From contig NZ_QGGH01000001.1 of NCBI RefSeq assembly GCF_003148495.1, positions 764,347-828,346 of the forward strand: DNA of 64,000 nt, read 5' to 3'. The position numbers and the translations under genes were made by a program. The notes under the pieces were generated by a model. That model did no database searches, was not told the origin of the DNA, and was given only the letters and a program-made list of their open reading frames with translations. Positions 25,401 to 33,687 of this stretch are shown in pieces. Source of the DNA: Mesorhizobium loti (GTDB lineage: Bacteria; Pseudomonadota; Alphaproteobacteria; Rhizobiales; Rhizobiaceae). Every line of letters starts with the position of its first letter. Positions within the stretch are counted from its first letter, which is position 1.

Positions 25401-27853
25401 TGGACGCCACCGGCCACGTGACGATGACGGAACTGCGCGGCGTGCATGAGGGCTCGGGCGAGACCCCGGACGGCAGCGAGGGCATCACGCTGAGCGCTGG
25501 GCTGGTGTCGCTGACGGCGACGGTGACCGACAACGACAGCGACAAGGCGACGGCGAGCATCGACCTTGGCCCGCAGATCACCATCCATGACGACGGCCCG
25601 CTGGTGACGGCGCCGGGCGCCAGTGCATCGCTGACGGTCGATGAGACCGATCTGACGGCGAATGCGACGGCAAGCTTTGCGGCCGCCTTCATGCTAAACT
25701 TCGGCGCCGACGGCCCGCTAGATGCCGACCATAACGGTGTGGCCGATGCCGGCGCGGTGACCTACGCGCTCAACATCAGCGCCAGCGGTGCCGATTCCGG
25801 TCTGGTCGACACGGCCAGCGGCAACCATGTGTTCCTGTTCCTGGTGGGCGGCCAGGTGGTCGGCCGCGAGGGCACCAGTGCCGGCGCGGCGGTGGGCGGC
25901 CCGATCGTGTTCACGGTCTCGGTCAGCGGCTCCAACGTGACGCTCGACCAGGTGCGCGCCGTGATGCACGCCGATCCCAACAATCCCGACGACAACACGA
26001 CGCTGTCGACGGCCAACCTGGTGACGCTGACGGCAACGGCGACGGACGGCGACGGTGACAAGGCCTCGCAGTCGCTCAACATCGGCACCTCGCTCAACTT
26101 CCATGACGACGCACCCTCGGTCATATCTCCCGAGACAGCAGTCCTCGTCAACGTCGCCGGCAGCATTGCGACATTCGATCTGGATGGAGATGCCAATATT
26201 GACAACAATGTCGGCGCTGACCAGCTTGGCTCGATCAGTTTTGCCAATATCATCAACGGCCAGCTGGCCACTGGCATCATAAATGGGAGTTCGGTCAACC
26301 TGACATCGGCAGGTCAGTCTATCCAGCTGTTCCTTGTCGACCATGATTCCAACCCTGCTACCCCGCTACAACTGCAAGGGTGGATAGGCGGTCAAGGCAC
26401 CGGAACCGAGATATTCCAGATAACGCTGCAGCCAGACGGAAGCCTACCGTCCAGCGCCGACCACTATCAGGTTCAAGTGTTCGCCGCGATTGGCGCGACG
26501 CAGCAGACGCACATCGACAATTTTTCGACGCTTGGCTCGAACACCCAGCAATTCAAGGCGCTGGATGTGGCTGGAACCACTCACGATGTGCTGTTCTCCG
26601 GCTATGAGCGGCTGGCTAACGGCACAAGCAATGCCACATCGGGATCGTCGGTCTCTGCAAGTACGACTGGCATCGGCGTCGCCAACAACTCGATGAATGA
26701 CGGCGACAACCTGCGGATTGATTTCGTCAATGATTTGACTGCTTCCGGCGGCAACAACAATACCTACAATTACTCCACCCATTATGACGTCAATAGCTTC
26801 CAGTTCGCCATCGTACAGGTGAACGGTAGCCCGCCCGCAGACTCGATCGAAACCTGGGTGCGTATCTACAACGCGGCCGATGACAATCCAAATAGCACCT
26901 CGGCGGCAGACTCTGCCGCCCTTGCGAACGACCCGCAACTCAGCACGATCACCGATATCAAGGTGAACGGCGTAAGCGTCAATCTTGCTTCGCTGACGAC
27001 GGATGGACATGGCGGATACCTGGTCACAGGTCTCGACCTCCATGACACCGTTCTCGTGACCGCCTCTGGGACTGGATATGACAGGATTGAAATCGAGAAT
27101 GCTATCGCTACCGCACCCTCGAGCCTTAATGGCGAGTCGTTCGATATTGGCGCATTTGCATTTGTGACCACCGTCACAAACGTCCCGTCAGTCGAACTCA
27201 ACTTCGACGTCGCATTGAAGGATGCGGACGGCGATACTTCCACCAGTCCTCTGGTCGTCGATCTGCTTTCTTCAGGTAGCGCGACCACGGATCATTCAAG
27301 TTCCGGCTCTTTGGTGAATGAGACGGCTGGTGCCGGAGTGGACAACATCATCGGCTCGAATTTTGGGGATTCACTCACCGGGAATGGCTCGGCGAACGTA
27401 CTGGCCGGGTTGGACGGGAACGACACCCTGAACGGCCTCGGCGGAAACGATCTGCTCATTGGCGGCTCGGGTGATGACACCCTCAATGGCGGCGCTGGCA
27501 ATGACATTCTTTTTGGCGGCGCTGGCCATGACACGATGACCGGCGGCACCGGCGCCGACACGTTCAAGCTCGACAATCTCGACCTGAACATCAAAGATCT
27601 CATCATCGACTACAACAAAGGCGAAGGAGATCAGATCGACCTGACTGCGTTGTTCGACAAGGCTGCAGGGACCATCGACGACTACGTGCATTACGACACC
27701 AGCACCAAGACGTTGAGCGTCGACACCGATGGCTCGGGCAATGCGGCCAATTTCGTGGCCGTTGCCGATTTGCAGAACGGACCGACTACTGCCGGCGCCA
27801 TCACGATACTCTACGACGACACGGCGCACGTACAACACACTGTCACGATCTAA
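22493..27853 (+). CDS. Large RTX adhesin secreted by type I secretion (LapA-like, T1SS-143 repeats)
   Basis: A 1786-residue acidic surface protein starting at ATG 22493 with a strong Shine-Dalgarno sequence. The first 200 residues lack a Sec signal. They contain an Ala/Pro-rich linker and then a beta-rich module (NLVLEQADGSVIVIKDGALN, GDVEVPRVALLAALEASH) of the type that keeps RTX adhesins in the outer-membrane pore. Residues about 250-1200 are serial Ig-like Ca2+-binding repeats of the VCBS and T1SS-143 kind, each ending in a TDxDGDxAS-type strand and DDxP. A less repetitive, lower-GC domain follows (about 1210-1600). The end has classical RTX nonapeptides (GGNDLLIGGSGDDTLNGGAG) and a C-terminal secretion-signal region. 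It probably mediates attachment and biofilm formation. I saw no LapA-type TAAG cleavage site. Confidence 0.88.
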   Translation: MTTNIELDSFSGSLNEHSASNEHGDQTSPAEIRVAQANSTQQPAAASEPVPVDVGGGASAKPEAPAEAKAPPAAAPHEYVADASHVVRLPANVSIDNIKVDGHNLVLEQADGSVIVIKDGALNVPTFIIGDVEVPRVALLAALEASHVDVAFGADGSMSAGPGGSNSSAGGDFSVPPGGIGDGFDLSALLPPTALQFGLLDHRELFPSIVDRPVSVTATSLLAPSEAASETGLDGGGAQSPGSDAPSHSETSGNGTISITAPDGIGSIVINGVTVTGVGQEIPGQFGFLTIVSYNPSTGAIEYNYTVTESVTHPNPTNGFDPTDTVPDNFSITVTDVDGDTASTTFAVAIVDDVPTAHNDSGTQASENAAVTVNVFANDVPGADGVAITDPTKVSYVANSLSGAGTLTYHNDGTFTYAPVAGEEGTVTFQYQIIDGDGDSSIATVTINLLKDSTPTIDVTPEGGTPSVDATAVVDERGLPAGTGELADPALNSDHSETTVGTFNISTGGDTLQKLEVMDKNSTLVDVTSGGTVQGVNGVLTVTLSGGVYSYSYTLSNNVANANPNQIGAADQATGENFAVKVTDSDNDTANASLTVKVNDDGPTAATESSQNVAEGATVTGTLDFVAGADGATVTHIGATALVFGGDGYSQPIDIGDGLIKVTVDGHYSFTADNPVIGAGAASATYTVTDGDGDTATAGISFAVTDANVPTTGTAAATVDDDGLAGGNPASTTGDIDANLGEVPFSASEATYNGTLGGSVGGDGAGANGFSFATLNGSVGTVGQESVTYSWDAGNNTLTATGPRGDLFTVHVTDPATGAYTVTLLENVLQAQGPNDENNATVNLGYVITDADGSTAPGTLTITFNDDAPTVTLADVKVPTLSVDESFIPVIGSVGVGGGNVSTGDFGTHFTVTPGADGQSGSTAYSLTITNPDTGLIDSKTGLAVVLVLNGSTVEAHAGAGGPLVFTIAVDATGHVTMTELRGVHEGSGETPDGSEGITLSAGLVSLTATVTDNDSDKATASIDLGPQITIHDDGPLVTAPGASASLTVDETDLTANATASFAAAFMLNFGADGPLDADHNGVADAGAVTYALNISASGADSGLVDTASGNHVFLFLVGGQVVGREGTSAGAAVGGPIVFTVSVSGSNVTLDQVRAVMHADPNNPDDNTTLSTANLVTLTATATDGDGDKASQSLNIGTSLNFHDDAPSVISPETAVLVNVAGSIATFDLDGDANIDNNVGADQLGSISFANIINGQLATGIINGSSVNLTSAGQSIQLFLVDHDSNPATPLQLQGWIGGQGTGTEIFQITLQPDGSLPSSADHYQVQVFAAIGATQQTHIDNFSTLGSNTQQFKALDVAGTTHDVLFSGYERLANGTSNATSGSSVSASTTGIGVANNSMNDGDNLRIDFVNDLTASGGNNNTYNYSTHYDVNSFQFAIVQVNGSPPADSIETWVRIYNAADDNPNSTSAADSAALANDPQLSTITDIKVNGVSVNLASLTTDGHGGYLVTGLDLHDTVLVTASGTGYDRIEIENAIATAPSSLNGESFDIGAFAFVTTVTNVPSVELNFDVALKDADGDTSTSPLVVDLLSSGSATTDHSSSGSLVNETAGAGVDNIIGSNFGDSLTGNGSANVLAGLDGNDTLNGLGGNDLLIGGSGDDTLNGGAGNDILFGGAGHDTMTGGTGADTFKLDNLDLNIKDLIIDYNKGEGDQIDLTALFDKAAGTIDDYVHYDTSTKTLSVDTDGSGNAANFVAVADLQNGPTTAGAITILYDDTAHVQHTVTI

Positions 27854-27913
27854 CGCCATAGCGCGCGGCCACGCGACTATGTTATACGTCGCTAATATTT
27901 AGGGGAGCTCAAC

Positions 27914-28285
27914 ATGAAACGTTCTGCAAGACTGCTGGTTTCCGCTGCGACGCTGTTGCTGGCAGTCGGGTCGACGGGTTACGCCGCCGACATCATCGAA
28001 GGTCCGACGGCCGACTATTGCCGCACCGTCGGCACGTCCAACTTGGTGCTGAACGACAACATCGTCGACCTCAAGGAGCAGGTGGTGAAACTGATGGACG
28101 AGTCGGTCGCCGCCGCCAACAGCTCGGAGTGGATCAACTCGTCCCGGCCTGTCTTCGTCTGGGCGTCGGAAGCCAAGGTCGCCTGCGGCATGGCTTACGG
28201 CTATCTGAAGACGAACTATAAGGACGAAGACACCCTCAACAAGTGCGAGTGTTTCCACGATCGCATGGTCGAGTACATGCACTGA
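27914..28285 (+). CDS. Small secreted four-cysteine protein of unknown function
   Basis: A 123-residue protein with a clear signal peptide (MKRSARLLVSAATLLLAVGS, cut near residue 25 at GYAA). The mature chain is helical-looking and has four cysteines (DYCRT, VACGM, NKCECF), enough for two disulfides in the periplasm. The ATG follows AGGGGAGCTC. It lies 60 bases after the adhesin stop on the same strand and is followed by a lytic transglycosylase gene after 30 bases. I do not recognise the family. Its position suggests an accessory role in adhesin export or wall passage. Confidence 0.65.
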   Translation: MKRSARLLVSAATLLLAVGSTGYAADIIEGPTADYCRTVGTSNLVLNDNIVDLKEQVVKLMDESVAAANSSEWINSSRPVFVWASEAKVACGMAYGYLKTNYKDEDTLNKCECFHDRMVEYMH

Positions 28286-28315
28286 CCGGATAGGCGAACC
28301 CGCCTGTTGGCCATC

Positions 28316-29074
28316 ATGACAGCCGACGGATCATTCTTGAAGGCGATCGCAGGCGCGATCGTGTTCGTCGGCTTTGGCCTAACTGTCACGCTGGCCCGCG
28401 CCAACTGGCTGGAACGACCGTCCGTGGAACAGCGTCAGTCGTCCAATCTGCCGCGACCGGCTCGTTGTGACGCAGCCACGGAGTGGACCCGGCAGACATT
28501 CAAGGCGTTTGCGAGCTGCCAGGCATCGATCTATGGCCTGGAGCCGATGCTGGTGCATGCCGTGATGGAGATCGAAAGCGGGTTCGATCCCGGCGTGCAG
28601 GGCGCCGATGGCGAAGTCGGCCTGATGCAGGTTATGCCGGCTACGGCCAGAATGCTTGGCTTTCGAGGCTCCGTGGACGATCTGAGCGCACCGGCGACCA
28701 ACATCGCCCTTGGGGTCAAATATCTTGCGCAGGCCAACAGGCTCGCCGCGGGCGATCTGTGCACCACCGTCATGAAGTATCGCGCCGGGCACAATGAAAG
28801 CCGATTCTCGGCCCTTTCGGTCCGCTACTGTCAGCGTGCGCGGGCAATCCTGGCAAGGGAAGGGATTGAAGTGACCGGGCCGTTGCCGGTGGCGACGTCA
28901 GGCTTTTCCGCATTTTCGCCAGGAGGAGAGGGTGGAGCCTCTGCCCAGGGAAAAGGTGTGTGCGTGCGCCGCCTGTTCGTGCCGGGGCCACGATACATGA
29001 AATGCGCCGACTATCGGACTGCCGGGCAGGCACGACAGATCAAGACGCTCAGAGCCAGGCTCTTCGGGGGTTAA
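28316..29074 (+). CDS. Lytic transglycosylase (SLT domain)
   Basis: A 252-residue protein using the ATG at 28316; a TTG at 28307 is possible. One N-terminal hydrophobic segment (about residues 9-30) anchors or exports it. The SLT/goose-lysozyme-like fold follows: the catalytic Glu in VMEIESGFDP near residue 85, GEVGLMQVMPATA near 100, and ALGVKYLAQANRLA near 135, with the closing KYRAGHNES. Such enzymes cut peptidoglycan glycan strands to make room for envelope machines. Its place just after the adhesin suggests opening of the wall for the secretion system. A cysteine-containing C-terminal tail (about 60 residues) is not part of the core domain. Confidence 0.85.
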   Translation: MTADGSFLKAIAGAIVFVGFGLTVTLARANWLERPSVEQRQSSNLPRPARCDAATEWTRQTFKAFASCQASIYGLEPMLVHAVMEIESGFDPGVQGADGEVGLMQVMPATARMLGFRGSVDDLSAPATNIALGVKYLAQANRLAAGDLCTTVMKYRAGHNESRFSALSVRYCQRARAILAREGIEVTGPLPVATSGFSAFSPGGEGGASAQGKGVCVRRLFVPGPRYMKCADYRTAGQARQIKTLRARLFGG

Positions 29075-29165
29075 AGAAAAACAGACGGCGCAGCAAGTCC
29101 GCCGTAACATGACTTGAAGACCAGACCGGGAAGAATATCCGGCGGCACATAGGGGTGGAGCATTC

Positions 29166-30356
29166 ATGGGAGCTGGCCGACACGTCCACTGTCCGCGGAC
29201 ATGGGCAATCGCCGTTGCGCTCGCCATGATAGTGTCGGGCTGCCAGTCGAAAAACGGCGTTTCCGAAGCGCTCGATCCTGCGGCGATCGCTGCGCCTGCC
29301 GGGCAGAATGGTGCCGGTCCGGCCCAGGCGACCCAGTCGTTGGGCACTGGTTCGACAAAAATCACGATGTTGCTGCCGTTGTCCGCTGCGGGGCCGGCAG
29401 GGGAAAACGGCAGGAAGATGCTCGATGCCGCCAAGCTGGCGATGACGGATATCGGCAATGGATTGCTTACGCTGACGGTAGAAGACACCAAAGGCGATAG
29501 CGCACTGGCCAGCAAAATGGCGATAACGGCCATAACGACGGGCTCGAAGGTCGTGATCGGCCCGACCGAACTGCCGGCAGCCCAGCATATTGCCACGCTG
29601 TCGGGATCGAAGCGGCCACCGGTCCTGGCGCTTGCCGATAATTTCGCCGGCGGCGCCGGGGTTTATGCCGTGCTCCTTGGCGAAGCGGACAGCGCCGCTG
29701 CGGGCGCCGCGGGACTGGCGGCGAAAGGCAGCAAGAAGTTCGTATTGTTTGTCGCGGAGGGCCCAAACGCCAGCGCCATGGAGAAGCGGGTCGCGAACAG
29801 CCTCAGCATCTATGGTGCGACCCTCGCGGTCACTCTCCCGTATTCGGCCGGTGACGGTGGCGCGAAGGTGGTCGACGAAATGGGCTCACTCGTGGACGCC
29901 CCCGACGCCGTCATCGTTGCCAGCGGCAATGACAGCCCGGCGACTATTCTCGCCGCCCTCAAAGCAAAGGGCATTCCGGGGAAGACAATCTCCGTCGTCG
30001 GAACGAACCGTTGGCTGGAACACCCCATGGATCCGCTGTTTGGGGGGGCATATATCGCCACGCTCGATCCAAGTGAAACCGGGCCGATCGCCGACCGCTT
30101 CAGGACGGCATACAACTATCCGGCCGACGTCAATGTGGCCTACGCCTATGATATGGTTGCCCTGACTGCAGGGATTGCCAGCGCGGTCGGGCCTGATGGT
30201 TTCAGCAAAAAGGTTCTCGAGAATCCAAATGGGTTTCGTGGGTCGACCGGCCTGTTCCGGTTTCGGGCCGACGGATCCAGCGAACGATCGATGCCGTTCT
30301 ATCGGATTGAAAAAGGTGCTCTCAAGCTGGTTGCCAAATCGACGTCGGGTTTCTGA
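29166..30356 (+). CDS. Lipoprotein with periplasmic-binding fold (penicillin-binding protein activator/LpoA-like)
   Basis: A 396-residue protein with a lipoprotein signal (hydrophobic stretch ending in lipobox VSGC at residues about 20-23). After a linker the chain has the type I periplasmic-binding fold related to Leu/Ile/Val-binding proteins: KITMLLPLSAAGPAGENGRK, LTVEDTKGDSALASKMA, VIGPTELPAAQHIA, and YNYPADVNVAYAYDMVALTA. Rhizobial proteins of this type are annotated as penicillin-binding protein activators because of similarity to LpoA, which stimulates peptidoglycan synthases. The lack of transporter genes beside it and the neighbouring lytic transglycosylase favour a wall-related role over nutrient uptake. 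Confidence 0.75.
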   Translation: MGAGRHVHCPRTWAIAVALAMIVSGCQSKNGVSEALDPAAIAAPAGQNGAGPAQATQSLGTGSTKITMLLPLSAAGPAGENGRKMLDAAKLAMTDIGNGLLTLTVEDTKGDSALASKMAITAITTGSKVVIGPTELPAAQHIATLSGSKRPPVLALADNFAGGAGVYAVLLGEADSAAAGAAGLAAKGSKKFVLFVAEGPNASAMEKRVANSLSIYGATLAVTLPYSAGDGGAKVVDEMGSLVDAPDAVIVASGNDSPATILAALKAKGIPGKTISVVGTNRWLEHPMDPLFGGAYIATLDPSETGPIADRFRTAYNYPADVNVAYAYDMVALTAGIASAVGPDGFSKKVLENPNGFRGSTGLFRFRADGSSERSMPFYRIEKGALKLVAKSTSGF

Positions 30357-30389
30357 CCGGCGAGACTCCTTGAGATCCTGTTCGCGCTG

Positions 30390-31094
30390 ATGGGCCGGCC
30401 GGGCCGCAGCAGCTTGGCGATCGCGCTCGGAAGCCTCCTGCTTCTGGCCGGAGTCCTGCTGATCATTCAGGCCCGGGCTTTGCTTTCGGTCGATCGGCCT
30501 GTCCTTATCCCTTCGCAGGATATTGACGATACGCAGCCAATCCGGCCAGTTGCCCCCGTTACCGGCGCACAACGCCGAGAACCAGCCCGCAAGGTTGCTC
30601 AGGACCTGATCGCTCCGCCGCGGCTTGATCCCGCGGAGATCGAACGGGCCGAGCCCCGTCCACCACTCAGCGAGCTCGGTCTCGCCGTGCCCCTGAAAAC
30701 GCCGCTGCCCGGGGACTGGCGGGAGGTCTTGCTCTACCGCCCTGTTGCCACGTCGTCGGCGATGTTCGAATCCATGGGCCGGAAGGTGGTCATCAGCGGG
30801 GTGCAAGACATCGACCTCGACAGATCCTGCTCGTTTCACGAGGCCACCTGGCCCTGCGGAGAGCGTGCACGCGCCGCTTTCAATTCCTGGCTGAGGGGAC
30901 GCGCGCTGAAATGTTTCGTGCCGCCGGACGTCGAGCGTTTTGCCATCGCCGCACCGTGCAGCCTGGGCAAGCAGGATGTCGGCGCCTGGCTTGTCTCCAA
31001 CGGCTGGGCCATGGCGCTGCCGAGCGGTATCTACGGCAAAGCGGAGGCGACAGCCAGGGATGCGGAGATGGGCATATTCGGGCCTGCACAATAG
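30390..31094 (+). CDS. Membrane-anchored SNase-like (thermonuclease-related) protein, probably not a nuclease
   Basis: A 234-residue protein with one N-terminal membrane helix (residues 8-28) and a Pro/Arg-rich linker. The C-terminal 100 residues resemble the thermonuclease (SNase) fold, with WPCGERARAAFNSWLRGRAL, KCFV, and VGAWLVSNGWAMALP..YGKAEATARDAEMGIFG. The active-site segment that should read like GIDAPE is here GVQDIDLDRSC, and I cannot find the usual Arg-Glu pair, so catalysis is doubtful. Four cysteines may form disulfides. It lies 33 bases after the lipoprotein gene on the same strand. The Shine-Dalgarno sequence is poor. Confidence 0.6.
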   Translation: MGRPGRSSLAIALGSLLLLAGVLLIIQARALLSVDRPVLIPSQDIDDTQPIRPVAPVTGAQRREPARKVAQDLIAPPRLDPAEIERAEPRPPLSELGLAVPLKTPLPGDWREVLLYRPVATSSAMFESMGRKVVISGVQDIDLDRSCSFHEATWPCGERARAAFNSWLRGRALKCFVPPDVERFAIAAPCSLGKQDVGAWLVSNGWAMALPSGIYGKAEATARDAEMGIFGPAQ

Positions 31095-31277
31095 CTGGTT
31101 GCTCAGCTCCTGATATTTTGTTTGTCAACCGTCACGGGCGCAGCTTTCCCTGGGACAGACCGATTCCGTCCGCGACCTCGACGAGATCATTCCGCCGATG
31201 CATCAAATTGGAAGGTTCCTCGAAACCGAATTGCAGCACGCCGGCTCTATACCAGCCCATCCACAGGAGATCGGCCA

Positions 31278-32030
31278 GTGACAAAGACAATGGCGACCAC
31301 CACCGCCCAGGCATGGAAAGGCGTCGCTTGGCTGACCTTTCTGGGAACCGCGGGAATCCTGGCCCTTTCCATCGGTCTCAACTATCTGCTCCTGTTCTCG
31401 GAGGGGCTGACGCCGTTTGGGCGCAGCATGGTGACGGCAATCCTGTTGCCTGTTGTCCTTGGTGTTCCGCTCTTTCTGTTCATTGGATTGAAGCAGATCG
31501 AGCTTCGTCGCTATCGCCGGGAACTCGACAAGTCAGCAACCTTCGACACCATGACAGGCTGCCTGAACGGAGCGGTCTTCACGTCGATGGTCGAAAGAAG
31601 AACAGCAAGGCCAGCGGCGCCGGGTCCGGGATCGGGCGCCTTCTTGGTCATCCATTCGGAACATTTGCGGTCCATCAACCTGCGCTTTGGTCTTGAATGG
31701 GGCGATGAGGCTTTGCGGCTCGTCGCCTCAACCATACAATCATCGGTGCGCGCGGAAGATCTGGTTGGACGCATAGGCACTTCGATGTTCGGGGTTTTCC
31801 TCTCAGGCGCCACCGAAGCAGAAGCCAGGGAAATCGGCGAGCGTATCCGGGCGCGTATCGCGCAAGTTTATTTCGCACCAAAAGGAACCGAGGATGCCCT
31901 GACCGTCAAAGTCGGCGGCGTGGTGTTCGAAAACGAGGTGGAGTTCGCGGACATGTTCCGGTCAGCCGAGCAGCGCATGGCTGGCATCCCGGACGGAGCC
32001 GCGTTTGAATTGACGCATCTCCACAGCTGA
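31278..32030 (+). CDS. Membrane protein with degenerate GGDEF domain
   Basis: A 250-residue protein starting at GTG 31278, preceded by CAGGAG; the frame is open upstream but without similarity. Two membrane helices (residues about 12-35 and 45-68) form a short hairpin. The cytoplasmic part begins RRELDKSATFDTMTGCLNGAVF, the standard entry into a GGDEF domain. The signature itself is lost: GRIGTSMFGVFL stands where GGDEF should be, so diguanylate cyclase activity is unlikely. Such domains can bind GTP or c-di-GMP or act as scaffolds. There is no EAL domain, so it is not LapD. Its place at the end of the adhesin locus suggests a signalling link to adhesin control. Confidence 0.75.
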   Translation: MTKTMATTTAQAWKGVAWLTFLGTAGILALSIGLNYLLLFSEGLTPFGRSMVTAILLPVVLGVPLFLFIGLKQIELRRYRRELDKSATFDTMTGCLNGAVFTSMVERRTARPAAPGPGSGAFLVIHSEHLRSINLRFGLEWGDEALRLVASTIQSSVRAEDLVGRIGTSMFGVFLSGATEAEAREIGERIRARIAQVYFAPKGTEDALTVKVGGVVFENEVEFADMFRSAEQRMAGIPDGAAFELTHLHS

Positions 32031-32096
32031 CTACCCGCCGGGGGGCGCCAGCGCCATTCAAACACCAGGGGAATTGTCAGACGCCGCCGCCGCCGT

Positions 32097-33644
32097 TCAC
32101 GCTGCGGACTCGGTAATCCCTGTAGACGCTGCCCAGGTTTCCGCGATGGCGACGATTGCGGCGTTGATCGGTCCGCTCGGGATCGCCGGCATCACCGAAG
32201 CGTCGACGATAGAGATGTTGTCAAAACCGTTCAGCCGCAGGTCAGCGTCGACGATGGCGTCGGCGTCACGACCCATCCGGCATGTGCCGGCCGGATGATG
32301 ATGGGTGGAAGCAGCCCTGGCGATGAAGGCATCGAGCTCGTCATCGGACTGAACCGGAGCGCCCGGCAGGATCTCCGCATCGCGCCATTCGTCCAGAGCC
32401 GCATGATGGCCGACCATGCGCGCCCGCTTCAAGGCCATCCTGAAGACCGTGCGGTCATGTTCGGTTTCGAGATAATGCGGATCGATGATCGGCGCATCGT
32501 TGCGGCCCGGCCCGCTTGGGGCGATGCGCCCGCGGCTTGTCGGATGGGTGACGCCGCACAGGATCGTGAAGGCGGAGCCATAGGGCGGGGCGTCCAGGCC
32601 CTCGGCCGCTGACGGGGCGACGACGCAGGCGAGCACGATGTCGGGACTTCCCGTGGAACGGGTAGGGTCGTCGCCATGCAGGTACATCAGCGATTCGGAA
32701 TGCTGCAGGCGGGACGGCGGCACCGGCTTTTTCGTGCTGTAGACATTCCCAAGCGCCAGCAGATGGTCCTGCAGGTTGCGGCCGACATCGTGTCGATCGG
32801 CAAGGCAGCGTATCCCCGCCAGCTTGAGGGTATCGGGACAACCAATGCCTGACCGCATGAGGATGAGCGGGGTGGACACGGCGCCGGCGCAAAGGACAAT
32901 CCGGTCGGCGCAGAGCGTTCTGGTCTCACCCTCGCACACCACGCTCACGCCCGTGACCTTGTGGCCGTTCAACGCCAGATGCTCGACCTCGTGGCCGACG
33001 AGCAAGGTCAGGTTCGGCCGCGCCATGACCTGCGGCGGCAGATAGGCGTCGGCGACGCTCAGGCGCCTGCCGTCGCGTATGTTGAGCGAATTGGTGCTGG
33101 TGCCGACCAGTTCGCCGCTGTTGTGGTCAGTCAGGCTGGGAGCCCCCATGGCTTGCCCGGCGGCGATGTAAGCACGCACGATCGGACTGACCTCGGCGTC
33201 TGGCAGATAGACGTCCAGCGGGCCGCCCTTGCCGCGTGCCGGCCCGTCGAAGGCGGTGAAGGCTTCGCTGCGGATGAAGCCCGGCAACAATCCCAGATAG
33301 GACCAGCGCTCGCCGCCGGCTTGTGCCCAGGATTCGAAATCAACGGGATGGCCGCGCACATAGGCCATTGCATGCAGGCAGCTCGAGCCGCCGACGATCT
33401 TGCCGCGTGGCCATTCATGGACGCGGTTGGCGGTGAAAGGCTGGGGCACGGTCCGGTAGCTCCAGTCGTAGGCGCGGCCCTGAAGCATCGTCCATTTCAG
33501 CGGGTCGGCGATATCGGGATCGGCCGGCATCGCCCCGGCCTCGATGAGGCCGACCTGGCACGACCGGTCTTCACTGAGCCGGCTGGCAACAACCGAGCCG
33601 GCGGATCCTGCGCCGATGACCAGCACGTCGAAATGACGTTTCAA
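32097..33644 (-). CDS. Pyridoxine 4-oxidase (GMC flavoprotein)
   Basis: A 515-residue glucose-methanol-choline oxidoreductase. The FAD motif GAGSAGSVVASRLSED is at residues 11-26, the GMC signature GGSSCLHAMAYVRGHP near 82, NSLNIRDGRR near 190 and the catalytic His segment [11 protein letters not shown] near 460. These stretches, and KPVPPSRLQHSES near 310, match what I remember of M. loti pyridoxine 4-oxidase (mll6785), which oxidises pyridoxine to pyridoxal with O2. As in M. loti, a GntR-family gene lies directly upstream on the same strand. This opens the vitamin B6 catabolic set whose lactonase, aminotransferase and dehydrogenase lie at 48975-51770. Confidence 0.8.
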   Translation of the reverse strand: MKRHFDVLVIGAGSAGSVVASRLSEDRSCQVGLIEAGAMPADPDIADPLKWTMLQGRAYDWSYRTVPQPFTANRVHEWPRGKIVGGSSCLHAMAYVRGHPVDFESWAQAGGERWSYLGLLPGFIRSEAFTAFDGPARGKGGPLDVYLPDAEVSPIVRAYIAAGQAMGAPSLTDHNSGELVGTSTNSLNIRDGRRLSVADAYLPPQVMARPNLTLLVGHEVEHLALNGHKVTGVSVVCEGETRTLCADRIVLCAGAVSTPLILMRSGIGCPDTLKLAGIRCLADRHDVGRNLQDHLLALGNVYSTKKPVPPSRLQHSESLMYLHGDDPTRSTGSPDIVLACVVAPSAAEGLDAPPYGSAFTILCGVTHPTSRGRIAPSGPGRNDAPIIDPHYLETEHDRTVFRMALKRARMVGHHAALDEWRDAEILPGAPVQSDDELDAFIARAASTHHHPAGTCRMGRDADAIVDADLRLNGFDNISIVDASVMPAIPSGPINAAIVAIAETWAASTGITESAA

Positions 33645-33687
33645 TTTGAAACTCCCCGCACAGGCTCGACGTCAGAGGCTGATACGA

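Noticed and set aside
31278..32030. Identification as LapD or an active diguanylate cyclase
   Set aside because: There is no EAL or periplasmic output domain, and the GGDEF signature is replaced.
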